From JAOTVV01 sp041602035 (GTDB taxonomy: Bacteria > Gemmatimonadota > Gemmatimonadetes > Gemmatimonadales > GWC2-71-9): DNA of 64,000 nt. Position 1 is the first letter of the stretch, and each line of letters begins with the position of its first letter. The stretch spans positions 1 to 64,000 of the forward strand of contig JBFIHA010000002.1 of assembly GCA_041602035.1 (NCBI GenBank), in the 5' to 3' direction. Positions 48,972-57,598 of this stretch are shown in pieces. The translations under genes were made by a program, and so were the position numbers. The notes under the pieces were generated by a model. That model had not been told where the DNA came from. It saw only the letters and a program-made list of their open reading frames with translations, and did not search any database.

Positions 48972-50777
48972 TTATCTCATCGAATAGAGCAGCGTCACCT
49001 CGAGCGAGGTCACGACCGGTTCCCCATCGACATCGCGACCCCGCAGGGTGGTCACGTGCGCGGCGAGGCGGATTCGCTGGTTCTCGATTGCTACCCGCAT
49101 GACGTGCGGAGGCATCCGCGACTCCGCGCCCGGTTGGGCGCGGTACGCCTCGGCGCTGTCGATGATCGGTCGCAGGGCGATATCGGCAACGGACGTTCCA
49201 CCGTCGAACAGCCGTAGCGCGACGGCTGCTGAGTCGTAGCGAACAACCAGTCTGGTATCGACGACCGTCGAGTCTCGTAGCAGCCCGTCCCCGGTCCACG
49301 CATAGTCGTAGCCGGCAATCGGAATGGGTATTCCCTCCCACTTGACGGCATACGAGAATGTTCCGGGACGTCGCGCTTCGTATTCCTCGACGTACCCGAC
49401 GCCGAAGTGCGTTGCCAGCAGCTCGGCTCGCTCGTCCGCTTCCGACCACGGAGAAGGTGAGGTGCCGTCCCCGATGGTGTCGATGGTGGTCAGGGAACCT
49501 CCGAACCAGTCGGCGACCGCCCCCGTGCCGTGGGTGCCGACCAAGTAGCGGAGGATCGCGCTGATCTCCCGACGGTCGTCAACCGAGGGCACGACGGCCG
49601 CTTCCCGGATCGTGCCGTCCCGCAGAATCTCGTTAGCGGTCAGGACACGTTCCAGTCGGCGAACTTGGCTCGATTCCGACATCCGATACGCACCCCAGGG
49701 GCCGGCGAACGTCACGAAGGCCACCACACACAGCGACGCGGGGATGATCCGGATGTCGCGAGAGCGTCGGATGGCGTAGTACACCGCCACGCCCGCCAGC
49801 CACACCGACAGCACGGTGAGGAAGTAGCGCCGTTCGGTGATCCCGTACTGGTCGATGCGCTGCCAGATGGCCAGCCACAGCATCACGACCGACGGCAGGA
49901 GGGTGATGTAGAAGGCACGCGAGTACGTGCGGATCCAGCGGTTCTCGGCCCGTTCTGCCACGGGGTGGACGAGGAGGAGGGAGAAGATCCCCACCGCGGC
50001 CACACTCGACACCAGCCATCCAATCCACCCGCTCGGCCACACGGTGGTCACGATGATCTTACCCAGGTAGGTGGTCAGAATGACGAGGTAGACCACGACG
50101 ATGGGAATCAGGACGTACTGTGCAAATACCTTGAGCCCCATCGGATAATCCGAACGTTGCTCCAGAGCGGGGAGGTCCGTGGGGACACCACCGAGGAAGA
50201 ACCACGTGTTGAAGAGAAAGGCGATCACGATCCAGAGACGGAGATAGGTCTCCTCGGCAACCTCGAGCGCAAACAGATTGTCCACCGCGGCGAGCGCGAT
50301 CGCTAGTCCGGCGTAGAGCACGCCGGAATAGAGAACGGCTAGCAGGAATCGGAGGAACAGCGACTTGTTGTATTCCCAGAACCCCTGGAGCTCGCGGACG
50401 CCGATGAACGGTGCCACGGCGACGAGAAGGTGCAGCCCGGTGCTAAGCTGGATATACCGGCCGACCGCGACGGGCTCGGACCAGTCGCGCCAACCGAGAT
50501 AGAACGCCACGAGTCCCGCGATACCGAGTGCCCAGAGCCCGCTTCGCACTCCCGTGGACCACCGACGGCGCTCCACCAACAGGTCCGTTGCGAAGAAGAG
50601 GGGCAAGCCCAATGCAGCGGTGCCGACGACTCGTCCCCACACCTCTTGGTCGACGGTCTCATAGGTGGCGATGATCCCCGCAGCGGTTGCAACGACGGCG
50701 GCGGCCAGCACCAAGGGGAATCGTGTGAGCGTGGTGCGCATGGCCGAAACGAGTGCGTCGAGCGATGGCAGTTTCAT
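48972..50777 (-). CDS. DUF4153-family membrane protein
   Basis: A 601-residue inner-membrane protein. About 10 hydrophobic segments fill the first 390 residues, and the rest is a soluble C-terminal domain that is predicted extracytoplasmic. The late segment order (YSGVLYAGLAIALAAVDN, then YVLIPIVVVYLVILTTYLGK) matches DUF4153. The ATG at 50777 follows GAGGTGAAGGA. Such proteins are common in diderm envelopes without a known function. Confidence 0.78.
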   Translation of the reverse strand: MKLPSLDALVSAMRTTLTRFPLVLAAAVVATAAGIIATYETVDQEVWGRVVGTAALGLPLFFATDLLVERRRWSTGVRSGLWALGIAGLVAFYLGWRDWSEPVAVGRYIQLSTGLHLLVAVAPFIGVRELQGFWEYNKSLFLRFLLAVLYSGVLYAGLAIALAAVDNLFALEVAEETYLRLWIVIAFLFNTWFFLGGVPTDLPALEQRSDYPMGLKVFAQYVLIPIVVVYLVILTTYLGKIIVTTVWPSGWIGWLVSSVAAVGIFSLLLVHPVAERAENRWIRTYSRAFYITLLPSVVMLWLAIWQRIDQYGITERRYFLTVLSVWLAGVAVYYAIRRSRDIRIIPASLCVVAFVTFAGPWGAYRMSESSQVRRLERVLTANEILRDGTIREAAVVPSVDDRREISAILRYLVGTHGTGAVADWFGGSLTTIDTIGDGTSPSPWSEADERAELLATHFGVGYVEEYEARRPGTFSYAVKWEGIPIPIAGYDYAWTGDGLLRDSTVVDTRLVVRYDSAAVALRLFDGGTSVADIALRPIIDSAEAYRAQPGAESRMPPHVMRVAIENQRIRLAAHVTTLRGRDVDGEPVVTSLEVTLLYSMR

Positions 50778-50823
50778 TCCTTCACCTCGAGAGCGCGTTT
50801 TAGGCGACGTTCACGTCACGATG

Positions 50824-51414
50824 TTAGCGCTCGCGGGTGGCGAGCGGGATGCGAACAGTGAGTCCACCGCGGAGGTCGCCGACACGATAGCCCGTGGCCT
50901 TGTCCTGCGGGTAGCGCGTTGTGAGTACTTGCGTGACTGCCGGGTCGAAGGTCTGCGGATCGCCGTGGCAGGCCAGGCATGGTTGGGTCACTACGATCGG
51001 CCGGATGTATTGAAGTCGGAACGACCCGTCAGGTCCGGGAATCACGGTCACGATCTCCTGCGCCATGGCCCCCCGTTCGAGCCCCGTCGCCAACTGGGCG
51101 AGCAGCGCCTGCTCGACGGAGTCCGGCGCATTGGCCGGATTCCGCACGCGGGTGCCGACCCGCCGCACGTCGATGCCTGCCTCTCTGTGGCGAGCGGTTC
51201 GAGCCTGCGCCGAATCGGCGCAGAACGCGACCGCTTCGGCCACACCGCCACGTTCGAGTGCGCCGAGCAGCAGCGGCATGAGGTCCGTGCCGAGCGCAGC
51301 GGCCGCACGTCGGGCCTGGGCGATGCTGGCCGAATCTGGGGCTGGGGGGCGATCGGTGGCGGGACGGTTTCCATCGTCGCAGGCCAGCGCGAGGAGCGCC
51401 AAGCTCAGCGGCAC
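50824..51414 (-). CDS. Tll0287-like (DUF3365) c-heme lipoprotein
   Basis: A 196-residue lipoprotein with lipobox LLALAC (Cys12) from a GTG start. The DUF3365/Tll0287-like domain carries one c-type heme site, CLACH at about 146-150, followed by a PAS-like strand region. These proteins may bind heme for redox or gas sensing in the periplasm. No cytochrome maturation gene is in the window. The gene is on the same strand as the DUF4153 gene 46 bp downstream. Confidence 0.8.
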   Translation of the reverse strand: MPLSLALLALACDDGNRPATDRPPAPDSASIAQARRAAAALGTDLMPLLLGALERGGVAEAVAFCADSAQARTARHREAGIDVRRVGTRVRNPANAPDSVEQALLAQLATGLERGAMAQEIVTVIPGPDGSFRLQYIRPIVVTQPCLACHGDPQTFDPAVTQVLTTRYPQDKATGYRVGDLRGGLTVRIPLATRER

Positions 51415-51549
51415 ACAGGCGAGATACCCATGGCGAGATATGACGCACTCCTCGTTGATGTCGTGCTGTGCTGAATCGCTTCAAGCTGCCGGGAAGAGGC
51501 CATGCTCGCAAGGCAGCGGGTGCGGGTCACTCGGCGTGCGGATGCAAAA

Positions 51550-51574
51550 GGGCTGCCCCGGATCGGGGCAGCCC
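51550..51574 (-). terminator. Intrinsic terminator after the cold-shock gene
   Basis: Perfect 11-bp stem 51550-51560 / 51564-51574 with a 3-nt loop. On the minus strand it is followed by CTTTTGC. It lies 33 bp after the stop of the cold-shock gene. Confidence 0.72.
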
Positions 51575-51607
51575 TGTCGGTTACGGTGCCCGTGAGGGCG
51601 TCAGTCG

Positions 51608-51817
51608 TTACTGAACGACAGTAACGTTCTCCGCCGCGGGGCCCTTCTGGCCCTGCACGACATCGAACTCGACCTTGTCACCCTCGCGCAGGGACTTGAA
51701 GCCGTTTCCCTGGATCGCGCTGTAATGGACGAAGCAGTCCTTCTCGCCGTCGTCCCGGGTCAGGAAGCCGAAGCCCTTGCTGTCGTTGAACCACTTCACG
51801 GTTCCGGTCGTACGCAT
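51608..51817 (-). CDS. Cold-shock protein, CspA family
   Basis: A 69-residue single-domain nucleic-acid chaperone. It begins MRTTGTVKWFNDSKGFGFLT; RNP1 is KGFGF (14-18) and RNP2 is CFVHY (28-32), where VFVHF is usual. It binds single-stranded RNA and melts secondary structure. The ATG at 51817 has AAGGAG eight bases upstream. An intrinsic terminator follows the gene, and no neighbouring gene is close enough to share a message. Confidence 0.95.
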   Translation of the reverse strand: MRTTGTVKWFNDSKGFGFLTRDDGEKDCFVHYSAIQGNGFKSLREGDKVEFDVVQGQKGPAAENVTVVQ

Positions 51818-52119
51818 GTGCCGTACTCCTTCTGGTGTGTTGATGTTCGTCGGAGTGCGGCGCTGCCGTACAAACCGATCGCTCATCACTGTCCGCGGTC
51901 ATTGTGCCCCCGCGTGGGGCTGCCGTCCCAGGGGCAGGTTCGAACCAGACCCTCGACGGCGCTATCCTGTTTGCCAACAGAAGCGGGGACCCGCGCGCTT
52001 CGCCCAGGTCCCCACGTCGTGTTCGCTGGTCAGTCGGCGCGCCTTGTTCCGCGCTCCATGTCGCAGTGGCCAAGGTAACGGGGCTCGTCCCGAAGCGCTA
52101 GGGCCACCCGATGGGCGAG
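51818..52119. other. Intergenic stretch upstream of the cold-shock gene
   Basis: A 302-bp region without a convincing gene. Open frames here are short and Arg-rich. It holds the ribosome site of the cold-shock gene near its left end. An imperfect CTGCC/GGCAG hairpin lies around 51920-51936. No clear -35/-10 pair was found. Confidence 0.4.
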
Positions 52120-52341
52120 TCAGGGTTGGCCTGCCAGCGAGTCGAGCAGTGCCCGACGGGCGGCGGCGGAATCGGAGATATCGAGCGCTCGCTGCACGCC
52201 CTTGGCACCCGGCAGCTTGGAGGCCCCGAGGACGCTGTCGCGCCTGCGCGCCGCCTCTGGGTCCTGATCCCGACTCGGTGTGTCGGGTGAAGCGCATCCG
52301 TAGGCGAGAAACAGGAGTGCGGCCACAATCACCATGCGCAT
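52120..52341 (-). CDS. Small lipoprotein
   Basis: A 73-residue lipoprotein from the ATG at 52341 (MRMVIVAALLFLAYGC), lipobox LAYGC with Cys16 as the lipidated residue. The mature 57 residues are charged and helical: DPEAARRRDSVLGASKLP and ALDISDSAAARRALLDSLAG. GGGAGG precedes the start by about six bases. No function is recognised. It lies alone between the cold-shock region and a 252-bp gap. Confidence 0.6.
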   Translation of the reverse strand: MRMVIVAALLFLAYGCASPDTPSRDQDPEAARRRDSVLGASKLPGAKGVQRALDISDSAAARRALLDSLAGQP

Positions 52342-52593
52342 CGGATCCTCCCAAGGTGACGACGGTGCCAATACGTGGCCGCCACGATGAGGGGGTGCAC
52401 TGCCGTGGGCAAGGACCTATCTCACACGTTGCGCACGTCGAGGCCACCCGACCGGCTCGAGACCGAGCGCATTGGCATACCGCACGAGTGCCATGACGGC
52501 GTGAGCAGTCCGTCCGCGCCAGTGCGAGGTGTCGAGCCTCGCGGACTGTGAGGTTGTCCACCGCCGTGGGTTCTCCGGACGCGACGGTGTGGA

Positions 52594-53061
52594 TCAGGCC
52601 AGCTGCTGGAAGTCGTCGGCCGTGACGGTTCGTGCTCGGGCAAAGCCGCCCACGTAGCGCCCTCTCGCAAATCGCAGGTGATAGAGGTTGAAGTCGCCAA
52701 GGGCGAATGTGGGGGCACTGGTCGGGAACCGCTCCACGTAGCGGCGCTGTCCAGCCGTGTAGGCGTTGCTCTCCCGCTCTATCGTCTCGACGGTGCCCTG
52801 GAGCGTGATGCGTTCCACCTGCAGGGGATCGGCGTCAGGCCGGTCCGGTCGGTGAATCAACGCGCTGAACATCCCTCCGTTCACCAGCCCCTTCGTGTGA
52901 CGGGCCAGTGCCGAAGCGTGGACGATAGCGCCCGAGAACTCGGGGGACATGACATACGGCAGTAAGCCCACGTACGGCTCGCCGTCCACGAGCACCGCGA
53001 GGGCGAGTACCCGAGTGCTCTCGAGGAGGTCGCGCAGTCTCTGGGCCTCGATCGATCTCAT
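52594..53061 (-). CDS. FMN-binding split-barrel (pyridoxamine 5'-phosphate oxidase-like) protein
   Basis: A 155-residue protein with the split beta-barrel fold: STRVLALAVLVDGEPYVGLLPYV, then AIVHASALARHTKGL and RITLQGTVETIER, ending in the strand FNLYHLRFARGRYVGGFARA. It belongs to the HugZ/pyridoxamine oxidase-like group, which binds FMN or heme. The ATG at 53061 has GGGGAG just upstream; the longer reading adds an unlikely Gly/Asn leader. Specific activity unknown. Confidence 0.75.
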   Translation of the reverse strand: MRSIEAQRLRDLLESTRVLALAVLVDGEPYVGLLPYVMSPEFSGAIVHASALARHTKGLVNGGMFSALIHRPDRPDADPLQVERITLQGTVETIERESNAYTAGQRRYVERFPTSAPTFALGDFNLYHLRFARGRYVGGFARARTVTADDFQQLA

Positions 53062-53080
53062 CTGCTCCCCGCCGTTTCCA

Positions 53081-53539
53081 CTATTGGTACAGGCGTTCCC
53101 CAAACCGGACCCAACCTCCTGGTCGGCGGCCATCGGGGTCGTGATGGGTCCAATGGATCACTCCGCCCTGGGCGTTCCACTCATACTCGCCGCGGAGCTC
53201 GACGGAATCCCCAACCGTCAGCGGGACGCGAGGCGCGAGATCGATATTGTGGGCGACCAGGACGGTCATCTGTCCGTCGACCCGGACGATGAAGCGTTGA
53301 TGGCGGCTCCCGTCACGGTCATCCGAGAGCAGCCGTTCGACGCGTCCAGCCGTCTCGACGACTATGCCGGACTGCCTGTCTCGGAACGCGTCGGCAACCT
53401 GGCCGGCGGTCCCACCGGGCAGCCGGTCGGCGGTGGGAAGAACTCCACCACCCGTTGTCCCGGTGAGGTACAGGTATGCGCCTGTCGATAACAGGATCGC
53501 GAGAATGATGAGCTGCGCGGTGCGCGATACCGTTCGCAT
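53081..53539 (-). CDS. DUF3465-domain membrane-anchored protein
   Basis: A 152-residue protein with an N-terminal membrane segment (about 8-25, TAQLIILAILLSTGAYLYL) and a periplasmic domain. The late sequence HQRFIVRVDGQMTVLVAHNIDLAPRVPL and VIHWTHHDPDGRRPGGWV is the DUF3465 core, a small OB-like domain found in many proteobacteria and others. No function is known. The start is the ATG at 53539. The stop lies 20 bp before the FMN-barrel gene. Confidence 0.82.
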   Translation of the reverse strand: MRTVSRTAQLIILAILLSTGAYLYLTGTTGGGVLPTADRLPGGTAGQVADAFRDRQSGIVVETAGRVERLLSDDRDGSRHQRFIVRVDGQMTVLVAHNIDLAPRVPLTVGDSVELRGEYEWNAQGGVIHWTHHDPDGRRPGGWVRFGERLYQ

Positions 53540-53742
53540 TGGCTTCCACGAGAGCGTTGGCGATGGGAATGGCGCTCCGCTCACCCGACGCCCTCTCGCC
53601 CGAACTGCGGGAGGAATTCAGTGGAGCGTGTCGACGAAAGATGCGGAGCGGTGGCACGGTGTCCAGGCACGAGACGTCGTGACCGAGAACTCCCCTGAGC
53701 GTGATGCTGTTTGGAGACGAAGGCACCGTGGTGACGGACGTG

Positions 53743-53773
53743 CGACGGGCCAGCTTCAGGGGCTGGCCCGTCG
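53743..53773 (-). terminator. Hairpin after the FmdB gene
   Basis: Eleven to twelve-bp stem 53743-53753 / 53763-53773 with a short loop, about 54 bp after the stop of the FmdB gene on the minus strand. There is no U-tract. Its position between same-strand genes suggests it separates their messages. Confidence 0.45.
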
Positions 53774-53826
53774 TCGCTCGGTGCGGCCGGTGCTCACGCC
53801 CAGACCTGGGCGGCAGGTCAGATGCC

Positions 53827-54045
53827 TCAGCCGAAGCCGCTCGGGCCGCAGCCGGGTGAACTGCTGGCTGCCTGGCTGCCGTGGCGTGATCCCGTGAGCA
53901 CGTTGACCGCGCCAAAGCTCCGCTCGGCATGGCGCGAACCGCAGCGGGCACAGGTGGGGGTCACGCCCTCCGAATACGCCGAGATAGAAAGGCGGATGCC
54001 AAACCGGTGGCCGCAATCCTGGCAGATATAGTCGTACGTCGGCAC
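53827..54045 (-). CDS. FmdB-family zinc-ribbon protein
   Basis: A 72-residue small regulator-like protein from a GTG start. The zinc ribbon is YICQDCGHRF (Cys8, Cys11) and TCARCGSRH (Cys32, Cys35), as in the FmdB/FdoX family named for a putative regulator of formamide-related genes. The tail is glycine- and serine-rich. An AT-rich promoter with a palindrome lies just upstream. No target gene is apparent. Confidence 0.85.
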   Translation of the reverse strand: MPTYDYICQDCGHRFGIRLSISAYSEGVTPTCARCGSRHAERSFGAVNVLTGSRHGSQAASSSPGCGPSGFG

Positions 54046-54059
54046 GTCGTCCCATCCGT

Positions 54060-54102
54060 CAATACAAGTATTGCAATATACATATACATGGCTCGTTGTC
54101 TA
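54060..54102 (-). promoter_or_regulatory. Promoter and palindrome upstream of the FmdB gene
   Basis: On the minus strand TAGACA (54097-54102), a 16-bp spacer and TATATT (54075-54080) form a reasonable promoter. CAATAC-AA-GTATTG (54060-54073) is a perfect 6-bp dyad overlapping the predicted start of transcription, a candidate operator. The stretch is very AT-rich for this genome. Confidence 0.45.
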
Positions 54103-54230
54103 CCCCTTGGACAGCGACCTGGTCGACGGGTCGCGCGCGCTCCCCGGCTGGTGCGGGGAGACGTGGCCGGGAGTGAGGCGAGGGACACACCCCGGGGCTC
54201 CCGGCCTGGAAGACCGCGACGATAGAGGCG

Positions 54231-54800
54231 CTAGGCCGGCCAGAGCCAGCCGAAGGTGCCGGCCGTCAGCAGCGCGTAGACGAGACCGTCGAACGTCGAT
54301 TTGAACGTGGAGCTCCACGCACGCTTGTACCAGATGGAGTTCTGCCACAGCGCTACGCTGTAGCCGATGAAGGCCGTCGCGCCGACGAACCGGAACACCG
54401 AGAGGTACGGCGCGCCGGGTCCGACGGCCCGACTGGCGATGTAGGCGGCGAAGATGCCCACAATGACACAGTAGACGAACCACTGTACCAGCTGCCCACC
54501 CATCTTGGGCATGCCGTTCGGCATCACCGTCATGAACGCGACCGGGCCCTTGTTCACTTTGTCGATGAACGCCGGGTCCTTCATCTCGGCGGAGCTGCCG
54601 GTGTAGGGAAAGACGTACTCGCCGGGCGGAATGCTCAGGGGACGCAGCGCGTCCATCGCCTGGTCCTCGTTGGGGAGCTTGGTGAAGTCCGACCGGTGGT
54701 AGGTCAGCACCATGTGGATGATTGAGCTCGCCACGAATACGAGCACGGCCGACAGCACGATCGGAAGCCAGAGCGAAACGAGCGACATCTGGGATTCCAT
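54231..54800 (-). CDS. Four-helix membrane protein of unknown function
   Basis: A 189-residue inner-membrane protein. Four hydrophobic segments (about 6-30, 105-126, 132-150 and 168-187) flank a 75-residue polar region that contains HRSDFTKLPNEDQAMDALRPL and YVFPYTGSSAEMKDP. I know similar conserved proteins in several phyla but none with an assigned role. The ATG at 54800 is preceded by a purine-rich AGGTT. It may be monocistronic. Confidence 0.65.
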   Translation of the reverse strand: MESQMSLVSLWLPIVLSAVLVFVASSIIHMVLTYHRSDFTKLPNEDQAMDALRPLSIPPGEYVFPYTGSSAEMKDPAFIDKVNKGPVAFMTVMPNGMPKMGGQLVQWFVYCVIVGIFAAYIASRAVGPGAPYLSVFRFVGATAFIGYSVALWQNSIWYKRAWSSTFKSTFDGLVYALLTAGTFGWLWPA

Positions 54801-54866
54801 TGCAACCTCCTCGAACGGGTGCCAGGTGTCGAAACCGCTCGCGAGCTGACGCGAGCCGGAAGAAGC

Positions 54867-55346
54867 CTAGTCGTTACCGAAGCTCACGAGAGAGCGCTCG
54901 TAGTCGTGGACCACCATGCGACGGCCCCGCGTTTCGATACGGTGGCCCTCGGCTTCGAGACGGCGTTTCTGAGCTCGGAGCCCGCCGGGGTACTTGGGAT
55001 TCACCTCGCCGCCGGCCTTGAGTGTCCGCCAGTAGGGCGTGATGCGCTTCTTGCCCTCCACCTCGTCCTCACCGGCTGCCCCGGCCGCAATCCGAGCGAG
55101 GATGCCCGTCGTGATGGGGCAGCCCAGCGTCGCGCCGTGCCGCCGGGCGAGGACTTCACGGATCTGGTTGATCGTGACGAGCTTGCCCTTGGGGACTTTT
55201 CGCATGATCTCGTCGACCTCCCGAGGCGCCGGAATGACCATCGTTCCTCGGCCCCACTGCCTGGTCATACCCGCAGGGATCCGCTCCACACGAGGGAGAT
55301 CCTTTTGATCTGCCAGTTTCTCGCGGAAGGTCTTCCGTCGTCGCAT
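54867..55346 (-). CDS. MGMT-fold DNA-binding-like protein
   Basis: A 159-residue protein with the methyltransferase (MGMT/Ada) DNA-binding core: VTINQIREVLARRHGATLGCPITTGILARIA, then RITPYWRTLKAGGEVNPKYP. The canonical PCHRV acceptor motif is absent; a Cys lies instead in GCPITTG. It is one of the MGMT-like families without proven alkyl transfer. The ATG at 55346 is chosen for size; the longer reading adds an Arg/Cys leader. Together with the ATL gene it gives this genome two non-canonical members. Confidence 0.72.
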   Translation of the reverse strand: MRRRKTFREKLADQKDLPRVERIPAGMTRQWGRGTMVIPAPREVDEIMRKVPKGKLVTINQIREVLARRHGATLGCPITTGILARIAAGAAGEDEVEGKKRITPYWRTLKAGGEVNPKYPGGLRAQKRRLEAEGHRIETRGRRMVVHDYERSLVSFGND

Positions 55347-55493
55347 GCGAGCCCCGATATCGCATGGGTTCGGCTCGGTGGCCGCTAAGCTGCACCTGAA
55401 TGCCCGACGGTGCAAGGTCGCTCGCGGTCATATGATCCGTGTGTTCGCCGCACTCACCCCATAGCGACCCCGCCCAGCGAACGACGGAGCCGC

Positions 55494-56009
55494 ATGCGCG
55501 CACACGACGTAGAGGTACAACTCGAGCGCCATCATCGTGGGGCGTTTGGCTGGGCGTTGACCTGCTGCCGATGGGATCGGCGTATGGCGGAGGACGTGCT
55601 TCAGACGAGCTACCTCAAGGTGCTGGACGGCCGCGCGACCTTTGCCGGTCGCTCCACGTTCCGAACGTGGCTGTTCGGTGTCATTCGACGCACGGCACTG
55701 GAGCACCGCCGACGCAGCACGCTCCGACGGCTGGTACCCCTGCATGTGCTGACCGGCCATGCCGAGCCGAGGGCCCTCGAGGTCGACCCAGCCACCGCAC
55801 TGGAACGGAGAGAGACCACGCGAGAGCTCACGGCTGCCTTGGCGGGGCTGCCCAGGCGCCAGCGCGAGCTGCTTCACCTGGTGTTCTACGAAGACATGAG
55901 CATCAGCCAGGCGGCCGAGGTCCTCAACATCGCGGTGGGGACCGCCCGAACCCACTACGAGCGCGGCAAGAGGCGGCTGCGCGAACTGCTAGGAGGTAGA
56001 GAGCCGTGA
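55494..56009 (+). CDS. ECF-type RNA polymerase sigma factor
   Basis: A 171-residue sigma-70 factor with regions 2 and 4. Region 2 lies near residues 12-75 (WDRRMAEDVLQTSYLKVLDG, then GRSTFRTWLFGVIRRTALEH). Region 4 lies near 110-165 (LPRRQRELLHLVFYEDMSISQ, then NIAVGTARTHYERGKRRLRELL). The ATG at 55494 has CGGAG upstream; the longer frame is not needed. It is coupled to the next gene by a GTGA overlap, the usual layout of a sigma/anti-sigma operon. Confidence 0.87.
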   Translation: MRAHDVEVQLERHHRGAFGWALTCCRWDRRMAEDVLQTSYLKVLDGRATFAGRSTFRTWLFGVIRRTALEHRRRSTLRRLVPLHVLTGHAEPRALEVDPATALERRETTRELTAALAGLPRRQRELLHLVFYEDMSISQAAEVLNIAVGTARTHYERGKRRLRELLGGREP

Positions 56010-56392
56010 CGCATGATCTCGATGACGGCGACCTACGAGAGCGGTTTCGAATCCTGCGGGACCACGTCGAGCGAGCGGCGCCGTCGTTCCAACGTCCAGC
56101 CCACCGACCGTCTCGCCTGAGGAAGGCACCGACGTGGGCGGCCGCGGCGGTGCTCGCGACACTGGTGATCGTTGCGGTGTGGGTTGCCGTACGAAGCGAC
56201 TCGCCGTCAACACAGAGCTTGGTGGCATTGGACGCCACGTGGTGGGTCGCGCCCACCGATTTCCTGCTGACGACACCCGGAGCAGATCTGCTACGCTCCG
56301 TGCCGAGCATTGGCGTAGAGGTGAGCGCACCCGAGGACCCGGTACCTCTCGTGACCGACACCGCAGAACGCACTGAAAGGACCAGATCATGA
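56006..56392 (+). CDS. Predicted anti-sigma factor without zinc site
   Basis: A 128-residue protein from a GTG that overlaps the sigma stop. A basic N-terminus (RILRDHVERAAPSFQRPAHR) precedes one transmembrane segment (about 45-62, WAAAAVLATLVIVAVWVAV). The periplasmic tail is acidic and Thr/Pro-rich. The HxxxCxxC zinc motif of the first operon is absent, so the sigma-binding part would differ. A role as anti-sigma factor is inferred from position and topology. Confidence 0.62.
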   Translation: MTHDLDDGDLRERFRILRDHVERAAPSFQRPAHRPSRLRKAPTWAAAAVLATLVIVAVWVAVRSDSPSTQSLVALDATWWVAPTDFLLTTPGADLLRSVPSIGVEVSAPEDPVPLVTDTAERTERTRS

Positions 56393-56835
56393 TCCGTACA
56401 ACGATCGTCACCCTCGCATTCGGCTTGAGCCTTCCCGTCGCCGCGTTGGCCCAGGAGCGCATGCCGGCCGACCAAGGGTTTGAGCGGCACCTGTTCCCAC
56501 CGGAACTCGTCATGCAGCATCAGCGACAGATTGGCCTCACTGACCAGCAGCGCGCAGTGCTGACCGAGGCCATCACCAAGCTCCAGGCCGACGTGGTACA
56601 GCTGCAGTGGCAACTGCACGACGCCAACGCGCGGCTGGCGGAGCTGCTGCAATCCTCGAGGGTCGACGCGGCGGCGGCCCTTCAGCAGGTGGATCGGATG
56701 CTCGAGATCGAGCGCACCGTGAAGAAGTCACACCTGGCGCTGCTGATCCGCATCAAGAACACGCTCTCGATCGAACAGCAGGCCACGCTTGGGGAGCTGA
56801 AAGCCGCCCAACGGATGCAGGGTCCAGTCCGCTAG
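56389..56835 (+). CDS. Spy/CpxP-like periplasmic helical protein
   Basis: A 148-residue periplasmic protein. The signal peptide ends near VAALA|QER. The helical mature part begins with QRQIGLTDQQRAVLTEAITK, similar to the LTxxQ motif of Spy/CpxP metal-stress chaperones, and continues in a long amphipathic helix pair. The third gene of the sigma operon and coupled to the second by ATGA, it may act as a periplasmic sensor or chaperone that reports to the anti-sigma factor. No metal site is certain. Confidence 0.72.
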   Translation: MIRTTIVTLAFGLSLPVAALAQERMPADQGFERHLFPPELVMQHQRQIGLTDQQRAVLTEAITKLQADVVQLQWQLHDANARLAELLQSSRVDAAAALQQVDRMLEIERTVKKSHLALLIRIKNTLSIEQQATLGELKAAQRMQGPVR

Positions 56836-56858
56836 GACGTTCCCGATCAGGAGTGATT

Positions 56859-56888
56859 GAGCGGGCCGGCGCCGCCGCCGGCCCGCTC
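56859..56888 (+). terminator. Strong hairpin after the sigma operon
   Basis: Perfect 13-bp stem 56859-56871 / 56876-56888 with a 4-nt loop, 24 bp after the stop at 56835. GC-rich with no U-tract. It lies between convergent genes and may stop both. Confidence 0.55.
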
Positions 56889-56944
56889 GGTGTGTGGCGG
56901 GGTGGCCAGCATCTCGACGGGCCGCACGGGTGTCCCCGCGGAGC

Positions 56945-57598
56945 CTATCGCCGCTTGATGTCCAGCACCTCGGCGATGCGACCCACCATGCAGATGCTGG
57001 CCAAATCATCTCGGAGCTTGAGCAGGGCTCGTACTTCGAGTCCGTCTTCCCGGAACGCAGCAGGTAAGCCCAGCGGCTCGTATTGTACGACGTCGTTCAC
57101 CCGAAGCGCCCAACACCCACCTTCGACCGGGATGAACCGCACGGTGCCGTCCACGCGAAAGCTCCCGGGCGGGGCCCCCATCAGGTACTGCCGCAATGTT
57201 GTGGCACACATGAGGCGGCCGGTGCCCAGACGGAAATCGTGGTCGGTCATGCGGGCATCCGGCTGTGCGAGGGCAACCGTCAGCCGAGCACCGCGAAGGT
57301 CTTCGCACATGTAATCGAGCGGCAGCCACGCCTCCACGACGGGAAGCCCGGCGATCCACAACGCGGGGAGCACCGAGTCGACCCGCACCGTGCTGAAGTC
57401 GTACTCGTACGTCCGTGCCGGATCGACCCTCGGTGCCACGTCTGCCGAGGCCACGGTGGTCGAGTCGATTCGTGGGAAGTTGTCCGGCGCCGCGTCGCTG
57501 CAGGCGACCCCCACGCTCGCGACGAGGGCCAACATGGCTCCGGGGCCCAGTGGCCTTCGCTGTGGCCGGCTGACGGCGGGTCCATCGCAATGGCGCAT
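56945..57598 (-). CDS. Lipoprotein of unknown function
   Basis: A 217-residue lipoprotein from the ATG at 57598, with lipobox VGVAC. The mature part begins SDAAPDNFPRIDSTTVASAD and includes YEYDFSTVRVDSVLPALW and MTDHDFRLGTGRLMCATTLRQ; two later Cys pairs could be disulfides. The pattern of alternating strands suggests a beta-rich periplasmic domain. No family is recognised. GGGAG eight bases before the ATG decides the start over the one at 57613. Confidence 0.6.
   Translation of the reverse strand: MRHCDGPAVSRPQRRPLGPGAMLALVASVGVACSDAAPDNFPRIDSTTVASADVAPRVDPARTYEYDFSTVRVDSVLPALWIAGLPVVEAWLPLDYMCEDLRGARLTVALAQPDARMTDHDFRLGTGRLMCATTLRQYLMGAPPGSFRVDGTVRFIPVEGGCWALRVNDVVQYEPLGLPAAFREDGLEVRALLKLRDDLASICMVGRIAEVLDIKRR

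Noticed and set aside
52372..52593. Possible decayed gene in a 222-bp gap
   Set aside because: Minus-strand frames give short stretches such as ALVRYANALGLEPVGWPR but no start with a ribosome site and no family match.
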